Below, one piece after another: positions 29,113 to 36,171 of a DNA stretch of 64,000 bases. The notes under the pieces were generated by a model. The model was given only the letters and a program-made list of their open reading frames with translations. It made no database searches and was not told the origin of the DNA. The position numbers and the translations under genes were made by a program. Source of the DNA: a virus. Every line of letters begins with the position of its first letter. Position 1 is the first letter of the stretch. Location: IMG/VR virus record IMGVR_UViG_3300023174_003433, positions 53,728 to 117,727 of that record; one strand, 5' to 3'.

Positions 29113-29294
29113 CATTTCGTCATGACAATCTGAGTAATTATTATAAAACAAATTTTGCTTTAATGCAACACCACAAATACAGTTTGACCGAACTTGAAAA
29201 TATGTTACCTTGGGAAAGAGATATTTACATATCTTTGTTGATTTCGTATATTGAAGAAGAAAATCAAAAAATTAAAGAAAGACAAAGAAAATAG
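29106..29294 (+). CDS. gp51: gp51-like frameshift extension of gp26
   Basis: Open frame of 62 codons plus stop reading RLTFRHDNLSNYYKTNFALM...LTELENMLPWERDIYISLLISYIEEENQKIKERQRK. It resembles the small gp51-like proteins found after gp26 in T4-like phages. There is no ATG before codon 20 (29163) and no ribosome site, so independent translation would lose the conserved N-terminus. It is most simply made as a gp26-gp51 fusion of about 302 residues by -1 shift. This parallels lambda gpGT, whose extension binds the tape measure. Confidence 0.8.
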   Translation, partial: RLTFRHDNLSNYYKTNFALMQHHKYSLTELENMLPWERDIYISLLISYIEEENQKIKERQRK

Positions 29295-29297
29295 TAA

Positions 29298-30797
29298 ATG
29301 GATTACCAAAAAGCCAAAGATGTTAGAGGTAAATCTTTTTCATCACTACTGATAGACAATATTGTTGGAGGTGGTGGTGTTGGTTCGTCTTTAAGTAAAA
29401 CCATTTCAGAAAAAACACAAGCAAGCGTTAAAGGCATAAAACAGGCCTTTGACCCATTACAAATTGCCAAGACTTTAACTTTTGGTGGTAATATTGCACC
29501 AGCATTATTAGGTCGTGCAATGGGTCGTAGTAAAGGAGATATTAAGTTTTTTACTGGTAGAACCAGAAAAAGACGTTCTGCATTTGCAAGTGCACTAGAT
29601 AATTCTGCTTCTGGTATTGGCCAAGCAAATCCTGCTGTCGAGGCTTTAGGTAACATTTACGATCTATTGGTTGAAAAAGATGAATTAAGAAAACAAGAAA
29701 TACTCGATAGAGAAAAAGAATCTAAAAATGAAGAAGATTATGCTGAGTTTGTTAATCAAGAATTAATTAAAGCATTAACTGCTCGTAGAAAACCTTCTAA
29801 AGAAAAAAAACAATATCGTGATGAAAAAGGCAGGTTTGCTAAAGAACCTCCTGTTGAAGCGCCAAAAAGTGCACCAGCACCTAAACCAGCAACACCAGCA
29901 CCAGCACCTAAACCAGCAACACCAGCACCAGCACCTAAACCAGCAACACCAGCAGCTAAGCCACCAGCACCAGCAGCTAAGCCAACAGTTAAACCATCTA
30001 CAGCCGTAAAATTGTCAACTGGAGCTGCAGCAATATCAATATTTGGAGAAACCGGAGCAAAAACTCCAGAGCAAGCTTTAAAAAAAGGTGGCCAAATTGT
30101 GGGTAACGATCCTAGTGCCGGTTATTATTCATATGGAATTTTTGGTATGAATTCCAAATCAAAAACTATTGACGATTTTGTTGTACAGAACCCACAATTT
30201 GGATTTAAAGAAAAACCAGGCACAAAAGAATTTAACGAAGAATGGAAAAAAGTGGCATCTGAACGAGCAAAAGAACTGTTTGATGCACAGATGGATTGGT
30301 ACGAAAAAAATGTATTTGATCCATTAAAGAAAGACTTATCATCTAAATTACCTAATGGTTTTGGAGAAGATCCTAGAGTAATATCTTATTTTGCTGATAG
30401 GCGAATACAATATGGAAAAGTGCAAGAAAATTCAGCAATAGAATATGCAAAATCATCTTCAACACCAACAGAATTTTTAGAGAAAATCACTGATTACGAT
30501 TTAAACACTTTAAATTTGAGCTTTCCAACAGCACTAAAAAATAATCCTGATATAAGAAAAGGTTTAGAAAATCGAGTAAAAAATAGAAAAAGTTTATCCT
30601 TATCAATTAATAATTCTGGCAATGTAATTGTTACCGGAGCTAAAGAGAATCAAGAACTTAAAGAAAGCTTAAATAGAGATAAACGAGCACAAGATACAGT
30701 AACAAATAATATAACCACAAATACAAGTCAAAAAACGGAAGAACGAGAAGAACCCGCTGATGATAAACCAGCACTTATGAAGAAAAGGCGCAAGTAA
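29298..30797 (+). CDS. Tape-measure-position protein with virion muralytic domain
   Basis: 499 residues. Residues 1-100 (VRGKSFSSLLIDNIVGGGGVGSSL...LGRAMGRSKGDIKFFTGR) are paralogous to the next protein. A coiled coil (125-175) and an (APKPATP)n linker (185-230) follow. Residues ~240-420 resemble lysozyme/chitosanase-like domains of tail proteins: IFGETG (possible catalytic Glu), YYSYGIFGMNSKSKTIDDFV, FNEEWKKVASERAKELFDAQMDWYEKNVFDPL, VISYFADRRIQYGK. It follows gp26-gp51 as the lambda tape measure follows G-GT. I infer a tail-internal protein that cleaves peptidoglycan during entry, replacing the lysozyme absent from gp5. Confidence 0.72.
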   Translation: MDYQKAKDVRGKSFSSLLIDNIVGGGGVGSSLSKTISEKTQASVKGIKQAFDPLQIAKTLTFGGNIAPALLGRAMGRSKGDIKFFTGRTRKRRSAFASALDNSASGIGQANPAVEALGNIYDLLVEKDELRKQEILDREKESKNEEDYAEFVNQELIKALTARRKPSKEKKQYRDEKGRFAKEPPVEAPKSAPAPKPATPAPAPKPATPAPAPKPATPAAKPPAPAAKPTVKPSTAVKLSTGAAAISIFGETGAKTPEQALKKGGQIVGNDPSAGYYSYGIFGMNSKSKTIDDFVVQNPQFGFKEKPGTKEFNEEWKKVASERAKELFDAQMDWYEKNVFDPLKKDLSSKLPNGFGEDPRVISYFADRRIQYGKVQENSAIEYAKSSSTPTEFLEKITDYDLNTLNLSFPTALKNNPDIRKGLENRVKNRKSLSLSINNSGNVIVTGAKENQELKESLNRDKRAQDTVTNNITTNTSQKTEEREEPADDKPALMKKRRK

Positions 30798-32182
30798 TGG
30801 ATTACCAACAAGCAGAAAAAATTAGAGGCAAATCTTTTGCTTCTTTAATGACAGAAAAACTTGCTGAAGGTGGTGGTATTGGTGGTTCATTGAGAGCAAC
30901 TGTTTCTGAAAGATCCCAAGCAAGAATGAAAGGTATCAAAGAAAAGTTTGATATTTTAAATATTGCCAAGATGTTGACCGGTGGTTCAAACTTAGCACCT
31001 GCCATTTTGGGCAGAATATTAGGTCGTAGCACAAGAGATATAAAGTATTTTGCTGGTATTAAAGATAAAAAGACCGCCAGTAAATTAGGACCAACTGGTG
31101 GTGATGTTAGTCCTGAAATGATGAATATTTTAGAAAAAATATACGATTTTCTAAAAGAAACAAATGATGAAGATAGGTTAAAAAAACAAAGTGAATCTCA
31201 ATTTGCTGAGGAAAAAGAATTAGAAAGAATGCGCCGGCACAAAGAACTTATGCAGGCTATAACAGGTAAACCGTACACACAAAAAATTGTAACTGCAACA
31301 AAGTTGGATGAAGAAGATGATGGAAGTTTTTTAGATAAATTTTTGAGAATGTTGAGTATTGGTAAAAACACTTGGAAAAATTTAAAATTTGCTTTAGGTG
31401 TTCTTGGTTTGGTTGGTGGTATGGTGGGATTTTATGGTGGCCTTTTGTGGTTGGTGAATAAAATGAATGAAATAACTCCAAACATGAAAGCTCTTTCACC
31501 AGAAGAAGCTCGAAATGTATTACAAAATGGAAGTCCAAAAGATATTGAAGCTGCCGGAGGCCGGCAATTCTTGGAAAATATTATTCTGAACCGCAAACAA
31601 GAAGCAATTGATGCATTAGCAATGGAACCAGGAGAAGAACGAGATAAAAGAATACGTCAATTGGGCGGTGAAGATAAATTAAATAAAATTGTTGCTGATA
31701 CAAAAGTTTATGAAGTTCCTGCACCCAGAGCTGTTGGTGAAGATATGGCTGAAAAACTTCCATTTACAAAAGAACAATTTATAGGAAAAGGAACCGCAAG
31801 GCGTGTAAAAGAAGATAAGTGGAACAAACAATATGCTCCATTTTATAATGATGATGGTACTTTAAAACAAGAACTTAAAGTTCAACCAAAAGAATCTCCT
31901 AAGCCAGAAACTCCAACACAAGTAGTTCCGGCACCTGTTACCAACAATACAGAACCTCCCTCAGTAGAAACCCCAAACGTTGGCCAAAAATTAAATGTGT
32001 TGCAAGGTGAAAATTTGATGGCAAAAATTGATGATAAAACTGAGGTGGCAAAAGCTATTACAACAAACAATGTTATTAAAAATGATTTGAATTCTTCTGT
32101 AAAGAGGGGTTACATACCTGCAGTAAGAAACCAAGAAGAAACGTTTCAACAAATGATATTACAAAGTACCAGAGTTGTATAA
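30797..32182 (+). CDS. Tape-measure-position membrane-active protein (paralogue)
   Basis: 461 residues. The first ~90 residues (IRGKSFASLMTEKLAEGGGIGGSL...LGRILGRSTRDIKYFAG) align with the preceding protein, showing tandem duplication. An acidic coiled coil spans ~110-165. Residues ~190-225 form hydrophobic segments (FALGVLGLVGGMVGFYGGLLWLV), as found in tape measures that enter the inner membrane. The C-terminal third is Pro/Lys/Thr-rich. ATG overlaps the upstream stop (TAATG). Last gene of the plus operon. A gp29-like length-determining or channel role is inferred. Confidence 0.68.
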   Translation: MDYQQAEKIRGKSFASLMTEKLAEGGGIGGSLRATVSERSQARMKGIKEKFDILNIAKMLTGGSNLAPAILGRILGRSTRDIKYFAGIKDKKTASKLGPTGGDVSPEMMNILEKIYDFLKETNDEDRLKKQSESQFAEEKELERMRRHKELMQAITGKPYTQKIVTATKLDEEDDGSFLDKFLRMLSIGKNTWKNLKFALGVLGLVGGMVGFYGGLLWLVNKMNEITPNMKALSPEEARNVLQNGSPKDIEAAGGRQFLENIILNRKQEAIDALAMEPGEERDKRIRQLGGEDKLNKIVADTKVYEVPAPRAVGEDMAEKLPFTKEQFIGKGTARRVKEDKWNKQYAPFYNDDGTLKQELKVQPKESPKPETPTQVVPAPVTNNTEPPSVETPNVGQKLNVLQGENLMAKIDDKTEVAKAITTNNVIKNDLNSSVKRGYIPAVRNQEETFQQMILQSTRVV

Positions 32183-32183
32183 T

Positions 32184-32227
32184 AAAAAACCCGCCAAGGT
32201 TGCGCATTGTTAAGAGGCGTGGCGGGT
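32184..32227 (-). terminator. Intrinsic terminator at convergent operon ends
   Basis: ACCCGCCA (32189-32196) pairs with TGGCGGGT (32220-32227). On the minus strand the stem is followed by TTTTTTATTAT, a classic U tract, so it terminates leftward transcription from the gp32 region. It also lies 7 bp after the plus-strand operon stop and could act weakly in both directions. Confidence 0.85.
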
Positions 32228-32249
32228 GTGTTACTACTATTTAGAAGAA

Positions 32250-32378
32250 TTACTTCTTCTTTTCATCTTTCTTAACTTCTGCTTTTGGAGCTTCTTTCTT
32301 TGGCTCTTCTTTCTTAGGAGCTTGAGCAAAGGCGGTTACTGCAAATGCAGCTGCGAGTAGAGATACGAGATACTTCAT
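32250..32378 (-). CDS. Small secreted Ala/Lys/Pro/Glu-rich protein, 42 aa
   Basis: ATG at 32378. A clean signal peptide (MKYLVSLLAAAFAVTAFA, cleavage before QAP) is followed by a low-complexity mature part of Lys, Glu, Pro and Ala. Short proteins of exactly this form are common in Burkholderiales genomes, so this looks host-derived. It lies between the gp32 stop and the terminator, so it would be transcribed with gp32. Function unknown; a periplasmic stress-type role is speculation. Confidence 0.72.
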   Translation of the reverse strand: MKYLVSLLAAAFAVTAFAQAPKKEEPKKEAPKAEVKKDEKKK

Positions 32379-32417
32379 TTTATTTCCTTTCAATCAAAGT
32401 TAAAAATTCACAAGGCA

Positions 32418-33296
32418 TTAATCTTCTTCAGCGAGCTTACTAAAGTATGCCATATCATCATCATCTGCTAGGTCAGGTTCAGCAACTGTTTTCTTAGTAG
32501 CAGTAAACTCTTTTGCTTTTACCTGTTCTACGGTCGTCTTTGGTGCTTCACCATTAAGGCCAAGTACCTTATCAAGACGTTTCTTCAAATCATCATATGA
32601 CTTAAATTCTTTATCACTAATCAACTCTTGTAGTGAGTATTGTGATTTCCAAATTGTTTCAAGTTCAGCATCATCACTAGATAATGGAGCTGCCGATTCA
32701 AATTCAGATTTGTCATAATTCTGATAACCTTCAACTTTACGAATCTTTAACTTGAAGTTAGCACCTTTCCATAAATCAAATGGATTGACTGCTTGTTCAT
32801 CAGCAAACTGAGGATTCATGGCTTCAGTAATCTTATCAAAGATTTTCTTACCATAACGGAACAAGAATACTTTACCTTCATTCTCAGGATGTTTTGGATC
32901 GGATACAATATAAACGTTTGAAACGTAATTTAGTTTACGTTTTTGTTTGCGAACTACATCTTTGTTCGCTTCTATACCAGAATTCCACAATGTAGAATTG
33001 TGTTCACACACAGGACATTGTTGATTCTTAGTGGTCAAACAATTATCAATTAACCAACCACCAGGACCTTGAAATCCATGTGAGAAGATTTTGACCCAAG
33101 GCAGAGCATCATCACCATCTTTTTCAGATGCAGGAAGAAAACGGATAGTGGCCATGCCATTACCTGCTTTATCAACTTCTGGACGCCAGAAATTATCGAC
33201 CTTTGTATTGCCTTCGGTTGTTTGGGAGAGTGCCTCGACTGCTTTAGATAGTTTGTCAAGGTTGCCAGATTGGCGTTTTAGATTTGCAAAACTCAT
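32418..33296 (-). CDS. gp32: Single-stranded DNA-binding protein gp32
   Basis: 292 residues (T4: 301). N-terminal basic LAST-like motif (KRQSG), OB core with FLPASEKDGDDALPWVKIFSHGF, zinc ligands His73, Cys86, Cys94 and Cys97 (T4 uses H64, C77, C87, C90) and an acidic C-tail (DDDDMAYFSKLAEED) that recruits replication partners. It coats ssDNA and works with gp59, encoded just upstream. A sigma70 promoter and an overlapping late octamer precede it, so it is expected both early and late. Confidence 0.95.
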   Translation of the reverse strand: MSFANLKRQSGNLDKLSKAVEALSQTTEGNTKVDNFWRPEVDKAGNGMATIRFLPASEKDGDDALPWVKIFSHGFQGPGGWLIDNCLTTKNQQCPVCEHNSTLWNSGIEANKDVVRKQKRKLNYVSNVYIVSDPKHPENEGKVFLFRYGKKIFDKITEAMNPQFADEQAVNPFDLWKGANFKLKIRKVEGYQNYDKSEFESAAPLSSDDAELETIWKSQYSLQELISDKEFKSYDDLKKRLDKVLGLNGEAPKTTVEQVKAKEFTATKKTVAEPDLADDDDMAYFSKLAEED

Positions 33297-33360
33297 AGTA
33301 ATTCCTTTCGTATAAACGGAGTATTAAACGGTGTATAAACAACTTATCCACGAACTTCTC

Positions 33361-33389
33361 ATTATATAATAGTATTTATCCAATGTCAA
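33361..33389 (-). promoter_or_regulatory. Sigma70 promoter of gp32
   Basis: The minus strand has TTGACA (33389-33384), a 17-bp spacer, and TATAAT (33366-33361), a perfect consensus, 65 bp upstream of the gp32 ATG. It lies inside the start of the converging downstream gene end of the HAD gene. Confidence 0.85.
33373..33380 (-). promoter_or_regulatory. Late octamer nested in the gp32 promoter spacer
   Basis: GATAAATA on the minus strand matches NATAAATA and lies wholly inside the 17-bp spacer of the sigma70 promoter. Host-type and late-type initiation would be mutually exclusive here, giving a simple early-to-late switch for gp32. Confidence 0.55.
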
Positions 33390-33871
33390 GTGTACATTTT
33401 CAAAATACCTAACGTGGTCATGGTATCTGTGTGAAGTATACCAACACCACCTTCTCTACGCCATTGGTCAATATTAACTAGTGTATCATCAATCAATATT
33501 GAATTGGCATTAGAAAAATCTTTTTTCAATCTTTTACCTGGTACCAAATTGACCTTGAAACCAATGTTATGGGTTTGTAACCATGTTAGTTTCTGAGCCC
33601 TAATATCAGCATCACGTTTTTCGGATGATGTAGAAGATAATATCTCAGTAGGTATGTTTAACTTACTAAGATAGTTTAATAATGGTACAGCATCTGGCAT
33701 CAAATCTAGTGTTGCAAATTGTTGAGTGGCAATAAACTCACTAAAAAATTTATGAAACTCTTTTTTATTCTCTGCCTCTTTTGGTTCCATCTTGTACAAT
33801 TCTTTATACCGTTTATTAAAATCGGCAATCACACCATCCATGTCCAAGTAAATCTTTGTAATCTTATGCAT
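33386..33871 (-). CDS. HAD-family phosphatase (5'-nucleotidase type)
   Basis: 161 residues. The first HAD motif is IYLDMDGVIADFNKRY (nucleophile Asp and acid/base Asp); a Ser/Thr follows in EILSSTSSE; Lys and the acidic motif appear in KKDFSNANSILIDDTLVNIDQW. The DMDGV..DF form is typical of the 5'(3')-deoxyribonucleotidase-like branch common in T4-like phages, which would adjust dNMP pools. It overlaps gp59 by 8 bp. Substrate is inferred. Confidence 0.82.
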   Translation of the reverse strand: MHKITKIYLDMDGVIADFNKRYKELYKMEPKEAENKKEFHKFFSEFIATQQFATLDLMPDAVPLLNYLSKLNIPTEILSSTSSEKRDADIRAQKLTWLQTHNIGFKVNLVPGKRLKKDFSNANSILIDDTLVNIDQWRREGGVGILHTDTMTTLGILKMYT

Positions 33872-34484
33872 GTTCTTTAATTTTTTCTTTCAATATTTCT
33901 TTAAACTTCTGTTTATTATAATTAATAAATGGTGTGTATTTCTTTACAATTCTTCGGTGTGTCGGCCAAATAATATCTTCAGTAATTTGTTTTTCCCATC
34001 GTGGCATACAGTCAAATATATCTATTAGAATACAAACTGTTTCTAATTTAATCTTATCGTGCATCATTTTGGTGATTAACATTGGCCAACCGCCATCAAT
34101 AGGTTTAAAGTAATCATCAATGTGCCAGAACTCAGCGCCATCAACACTATCGAACATATACATTATATCATTCTCAAAGGTATATGTCAAGCTTTGTTGA
34201 GTTTTTTGCCACTTGGTATAGTTCTCATCACCATCTTGAAGTAAATCACCAACCCAATCACCTTTGCCTTGAATAAAATTGGCAATATAAAAATCTTTGA
34301 GTTCCTCTAGATTGTATTTTCGGGATAATTTATAGAAATGGTATTTTGATTTGTTTGTACTAAATGTGGATTTAGATACATTCGTCTTACCATTGTATTT
34401 AAAGTAATCATAAGAATCGGAAGTAAAGTGCAGCTTCAATGCGTTCCATAGAGCATAGGCTGCAAAGCCTGTGTTCTCGGTCAT
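33864..34484 (-). CDS. gp59: Helicase loader gp59
   Basis: 206 residues (T4: 217). Matches gp59 across its length: YDYFKYNGKTNVSKSTFSTNKSKYHFYKLSRKYNLEELKDFYIANFIQGKGDWVGDLL, with FENDIMYMF in the middle and ETVCILIDIFDCMP near the end. gp59 loads gp41 helicase onto gp32-coated forks. It sits between gp33 and gp32 as in T4 and overlaps gp33 by four bases. Confidence 0.9.
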   Translation of the reverse strand: MTENTGFAAYALWNALKLHFTSDSYDYFKYNGKTNVSKSTFSTNKSKYHFYKLSRKYNLEELKDFYIANFIQGKGDWVGDLLQDGDENYTKWQKTQQSLTYTFENDIMYMFDSVDGAEFWHIDDYFKPIDGGWPMLITKMMHDKIKLETVCILIDIFDCMPRWEKQITEDIIWPTHRRIVKKYTPFINYNKQKFKEILKEKIKEHA

Positions 34485-34702
34485 ATCGGCAGTTTCGAAC
34501 TCTTTTTCAACAGATTATTTTCTTGTGCTTCATCTTTAATCTTTGCTTTGAGTGCAGACGATATAAGAGTGGCAGCAACTTCTATTTCGAGTCCAGTTTC
34601 TTTACAATGATGACAGATGGCATCCATATAACCTAGATGTTCATCTGCCACTAGTTTTTCAATCAGCATACTAAATTGCTTTATTTCTTCACGACTTGGC
34701 AT
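34481..34702 (-). CDS. gp33: Late transcription coactivator gp33
   Basis: 73 residues (T4: 112; shorter forms are usual in other T4-like phages). Typical sequence SREEIKQFSMLIEKLVADEHLGYMDAICHHCKETGLEIEVAATLISSALKAKIKDEA. gp33 bridges the host RNA polymerase beta flap to the sliding clamp, coupling replication to late transcription. The late octamers in this window are its expected targets together with a gp55 sigma encoded elsewhere. Confidence 0.88.
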   Translation of the reverse strand: MPSREEIKQFSMLIEKLVADEHLGYMDAICHHCKETGLEIEVAATLISSALKAKIKDEAQENNLLKKSSKLPI

Positions 34703-34703
34703 A

Positions 34704-35243
34704 TTAAATTCTACTATAAAATATATGATTACCTATTTTCGTTACAACCTTGTTTCTATTCCAACCAGGATTTACATACGTAGCATGGTAATACAGTGCG
34801 TTTGTTTCTGCTATTTTATCATGTAAAACTGGAACTGTCAATGCTCTTTTTGCAATTAGTAGAGATTCTTCCCATCTATACCGATCTTGTCCGTGTACCA
34901 TTTCTTTGACCATACAGGTCCATGAAAATTGGCAAACTGTCCTAAGATTGGCATCTGTGGTTTTTTGGTAAACAACAGCACAGATGTCTGTTGGGAATTG
35001 GCCACTCTTAACACGATTAAGTGTTACTTGTGCAACGGCTAATTTACCTTCGTATGTTTCGCCAGCCGATTCATAGTAAATATTTTTGGCGAGGCATTCT
35101 ACTTGTTTGTTGTAACTTGCAGCAACTTGTTTCTCTGTTGCTGTCGATATGAATTCTTTTGATAGTGTTGGTACAGTAAACAAAACAGCAACTGCTGTTA
35201 ATACTGCCGTGACTAAATTAATTTTTGGAAGATTAAACTTCAT
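34704..35243 (-). CDS. Endolysin, SleB-type cell wall hydrolase
   Basis: 179 residues. An N-terminal hydrophobic segment (LVTAVLTAVAVLFTVPTLS) could be a signal-anchor-release or signal peptide. The Hydrolase_2/SleB domain follows: VECLAKNIYYESAGETYEGKLAVAQVTLNRVKSGQFPTDICAVVYQ (catalytic Glu in YYESAGE), CQFSWTC, and ALYYHATYVNPGWNRNKVVTKIGNHIFY. The family cleaves the glycan backbone of murein. Export by the host Sec pathway would explain the absence of an obvious holin nearby. It precedes gp33 by one base. Confidence 0.85.
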   Translation of the reverse strand: MKFNLPKINLVTAVLTAVAVLFTVPTLSKEFISTATEKQVAASYNKQVECLAKNIYYESAGETYEGKLAVAQVTLNRVKSGQFPTDICAVVYQKTTDANLRTVCQFSWTCMVKEMVHGQDRYRWEESLLIAKRALTVPVLHDKIAETNALYYHATYVNPGWNRNKVVTKIGNHIFYSRI

Positions 35244-35261
35244 CTTATCTCCTTGTTAATT

Positions 35262-35277
35262 GCCGGCCGAAGCCGGC
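35262..35277 (-). promoter_or_regulatory. UUCG-capped hairpin just upstream of the endolysin
   Basis: The minus strand reads GCCGGC-TTCG-GCCGGC, a six-GC stem with an extra-stable UUCG loop, 19 bp before the endolysin ATG and just ahead of its AAGGAG site. No U tract follows on that strand. It may be a 5' stabiliser or processing end. T4 similarly controls its lysozyme gene with a leader hairpin. Confidence 0.6.
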
Positions 35278-35286
35278 TTTCTCCAA

Positions 35287-35565
35287 TTACGAATTTGATT
35301 TCGATTTTATTTTAACTTCAGGTTGTGGAGTGGTTTGAGAAACAAATTGATTGAGAGCTTCCGCTTTCTTTACAATTTCTTCTTCTGTGGGAAATGGCGG
35401 TAACGCCGGGAAATCAGGTGATGATGTGCCAGCAATTTTTGCTGCATCTACCTGTGTATGCCATTGCTGTTGTAGAGAATCATGTCTAGTGTGATAATCA
35501 TCAGTTAGCATATCTTTGGCCATTTTTAAGAGTTCTAGCCGAATCTCATAAGGTGTCATACTCAT
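35287..35565 (-). CDS. Conserved T4-like hypothetical protein, 92 aa
   Basis: Starts MSMTPYEIRLELLKMAKDMLTDDYH and continues with FPALPPFPTEEEIVKKAEALNQFVSQ. Small proteins of this pattern are widespread in T4-like phages of aquatic bacteria, but no function is known to me. Helical and charged, with a Pro-rich middle. It follows the tmRNA gene and precedes the endolysin. Confidence 0.75.
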   Translation of the reverse strand: MSMTPYEIRLELLKMAKDMLTDDYHTRHDSLQQQWHTQVDAAKIAGTSSPDFPALPPFPTEEEIVKKAEALNQFVSQTTPQPEVKIKSKSNS

Positions 35566-35625
35566 TTACTTCTCCTTTTGTGTGTGTTTATGTGTATTAC
35601 CAGCGGTTTGTGTGTTGCTGGTGTT

Positions 35626-35633
35626 TTATTTAT
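35626..35633 (-). promoter_or_regulatory. T4-type late promoter
   Basis: GATAAATA on the minus strand, immediately after the terminal hairpin of the tmRNA coding piece and 60 bp upstream of the 92-residue gene. Well placed for late expression of the endolysin cluster. Confidence 0.55.
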
Positions 35634-35930
35634 CCAGGTGATTCTGTTGCTAAGTTCACCTGGTGAAACTCCGCTTACCTTTTAGGCAGCAAGTGCAAAC
35701 TTATTATCGTTAGCGTTTAATTTAATTTAGTGATTACGCCTTCTCTGGCGATTCTCCATTATTATACTAATCTGATAATCGAATCTATTCGCCCCCATTA
35801 GGAACTACACTAGACCAGTCTGGCTCTGTTTGCTACCGATAACTCGGTTCGTTCTAATGTAGTTGCTGGTGGAGGCGGTGGGATTCGCACCCACGTCTTA
35901 CCAAACGTTTTAATAACTTCTACGAATTAT
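35632..35930 (-). ncRNA. ssrA: Circularly permuted two-piece tmRNA
   Basis: On the minus strand the acceptor piece comes first and ends CGCCTCCACCA at 35867, with a T arm GTGGG-TGCGAAT-CCCAC. A 70-nt intervening loop follows, then the coding piece begins GGGGGCG at 35796. GGGGGCG pairs with CGCCTCC to give a 7-bp acceptor stem with the G3.U70 pair that specifies alanine. A D-like arm (GATTCGA) and a P2 helix (TTATCAGAT with GTTTGGTAA) also join the pieces. The tag frame GCT AAC GAT AAT AAG TTT GCA CTT GCT GCC TAA at 35714-35682 encodes ANDNKFALAA. A final 8-bp hairpin (CCAGGTGA/TCACCTGG) closes the coding piece. Ends are approximate. Confidence 0.93.
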
Positions 35931-36037
35931 TTCAAAATAAAAAGTATTGCTAGTACACCTACAGCGAATGCACAGGCACCCATGTAGAAAGCAAAACTTC
36001 TTACCTTATATTCTTTTACACAATCTTTGCTAGGCAT
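35927..36037 (-). CDS. Small membrane protein, 36 aa
   Basis: ATG at 36037, overlapping the preceding stop as TAATG. MPSKDCVKEYKVRSFAF is followed by one transmembrane segment (YMGACAFAVGVLAILFIL) and a terminal Lys. It lies directly upstream of the tmRNA and shares its transcript. Possibly a holin-like or signalling peptide; that is speculation. Confidence 0.65.
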   Translation of the reverse strand: MPSKDCVKEYKVRSFAFYMGACAFAVGVLAILFILK

Positions 36038-36162
36038 TATAGAATCCTTTCTAGTAACCAAATAACAAAAAGAAAACTTAGACCACCAGCCAAAAGTTTT
36101 AAAGCCCCGTACTGTCTTTCATTCTGCTCGGGAGTGCAGAGTTTTTTCCAATATTTGTTCAT
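36037..36162 (-). CDS. Small membrane protein, 41 aa
   Basis: ATG at 36162; product MNKYWKKLCTPEQNERQYGAL followed by a single hydrophobic segment (LLAGGLSFLFVIWLLERIL). The -10 of the upstream promoter is so close that the transcript would start about 3 bases before the ATG, so translation may be nearly leaderless. First gene of a unit that runs through the tmRNA. No family recognised. Confidence 0.62.
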   Translation of the reverse strand: MNKYWKKLCTPEQNERQYGALKLLAGGLSFLFVIWLLERIL

Positions 36163-36171
36163 AGTGTTCCT

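Noticed and set aside
29163-29294. Independent gp51 translation from internal ATG
   Set aside because: It would lack the conserved N-terminal 20 residues and has no ribosome site; the frameshift explanation accounts for all features.
31257-31763. Minus-strand frames of 60-93 residues opposite the tape-measure-position gene
   Set aside because: Low-complexity His/Leu/Tyr-rich antisense shadows of a well-supported plus-strand gene.
35859-35920. Ordinary tRNA gene ending in CCA
   Set aside because: The T arm and acceptor end are tRNA-like, but no 5' half lies upstream; the partner acceptor strand is downstream with a tag frame, so it is a permuted tmRNA.
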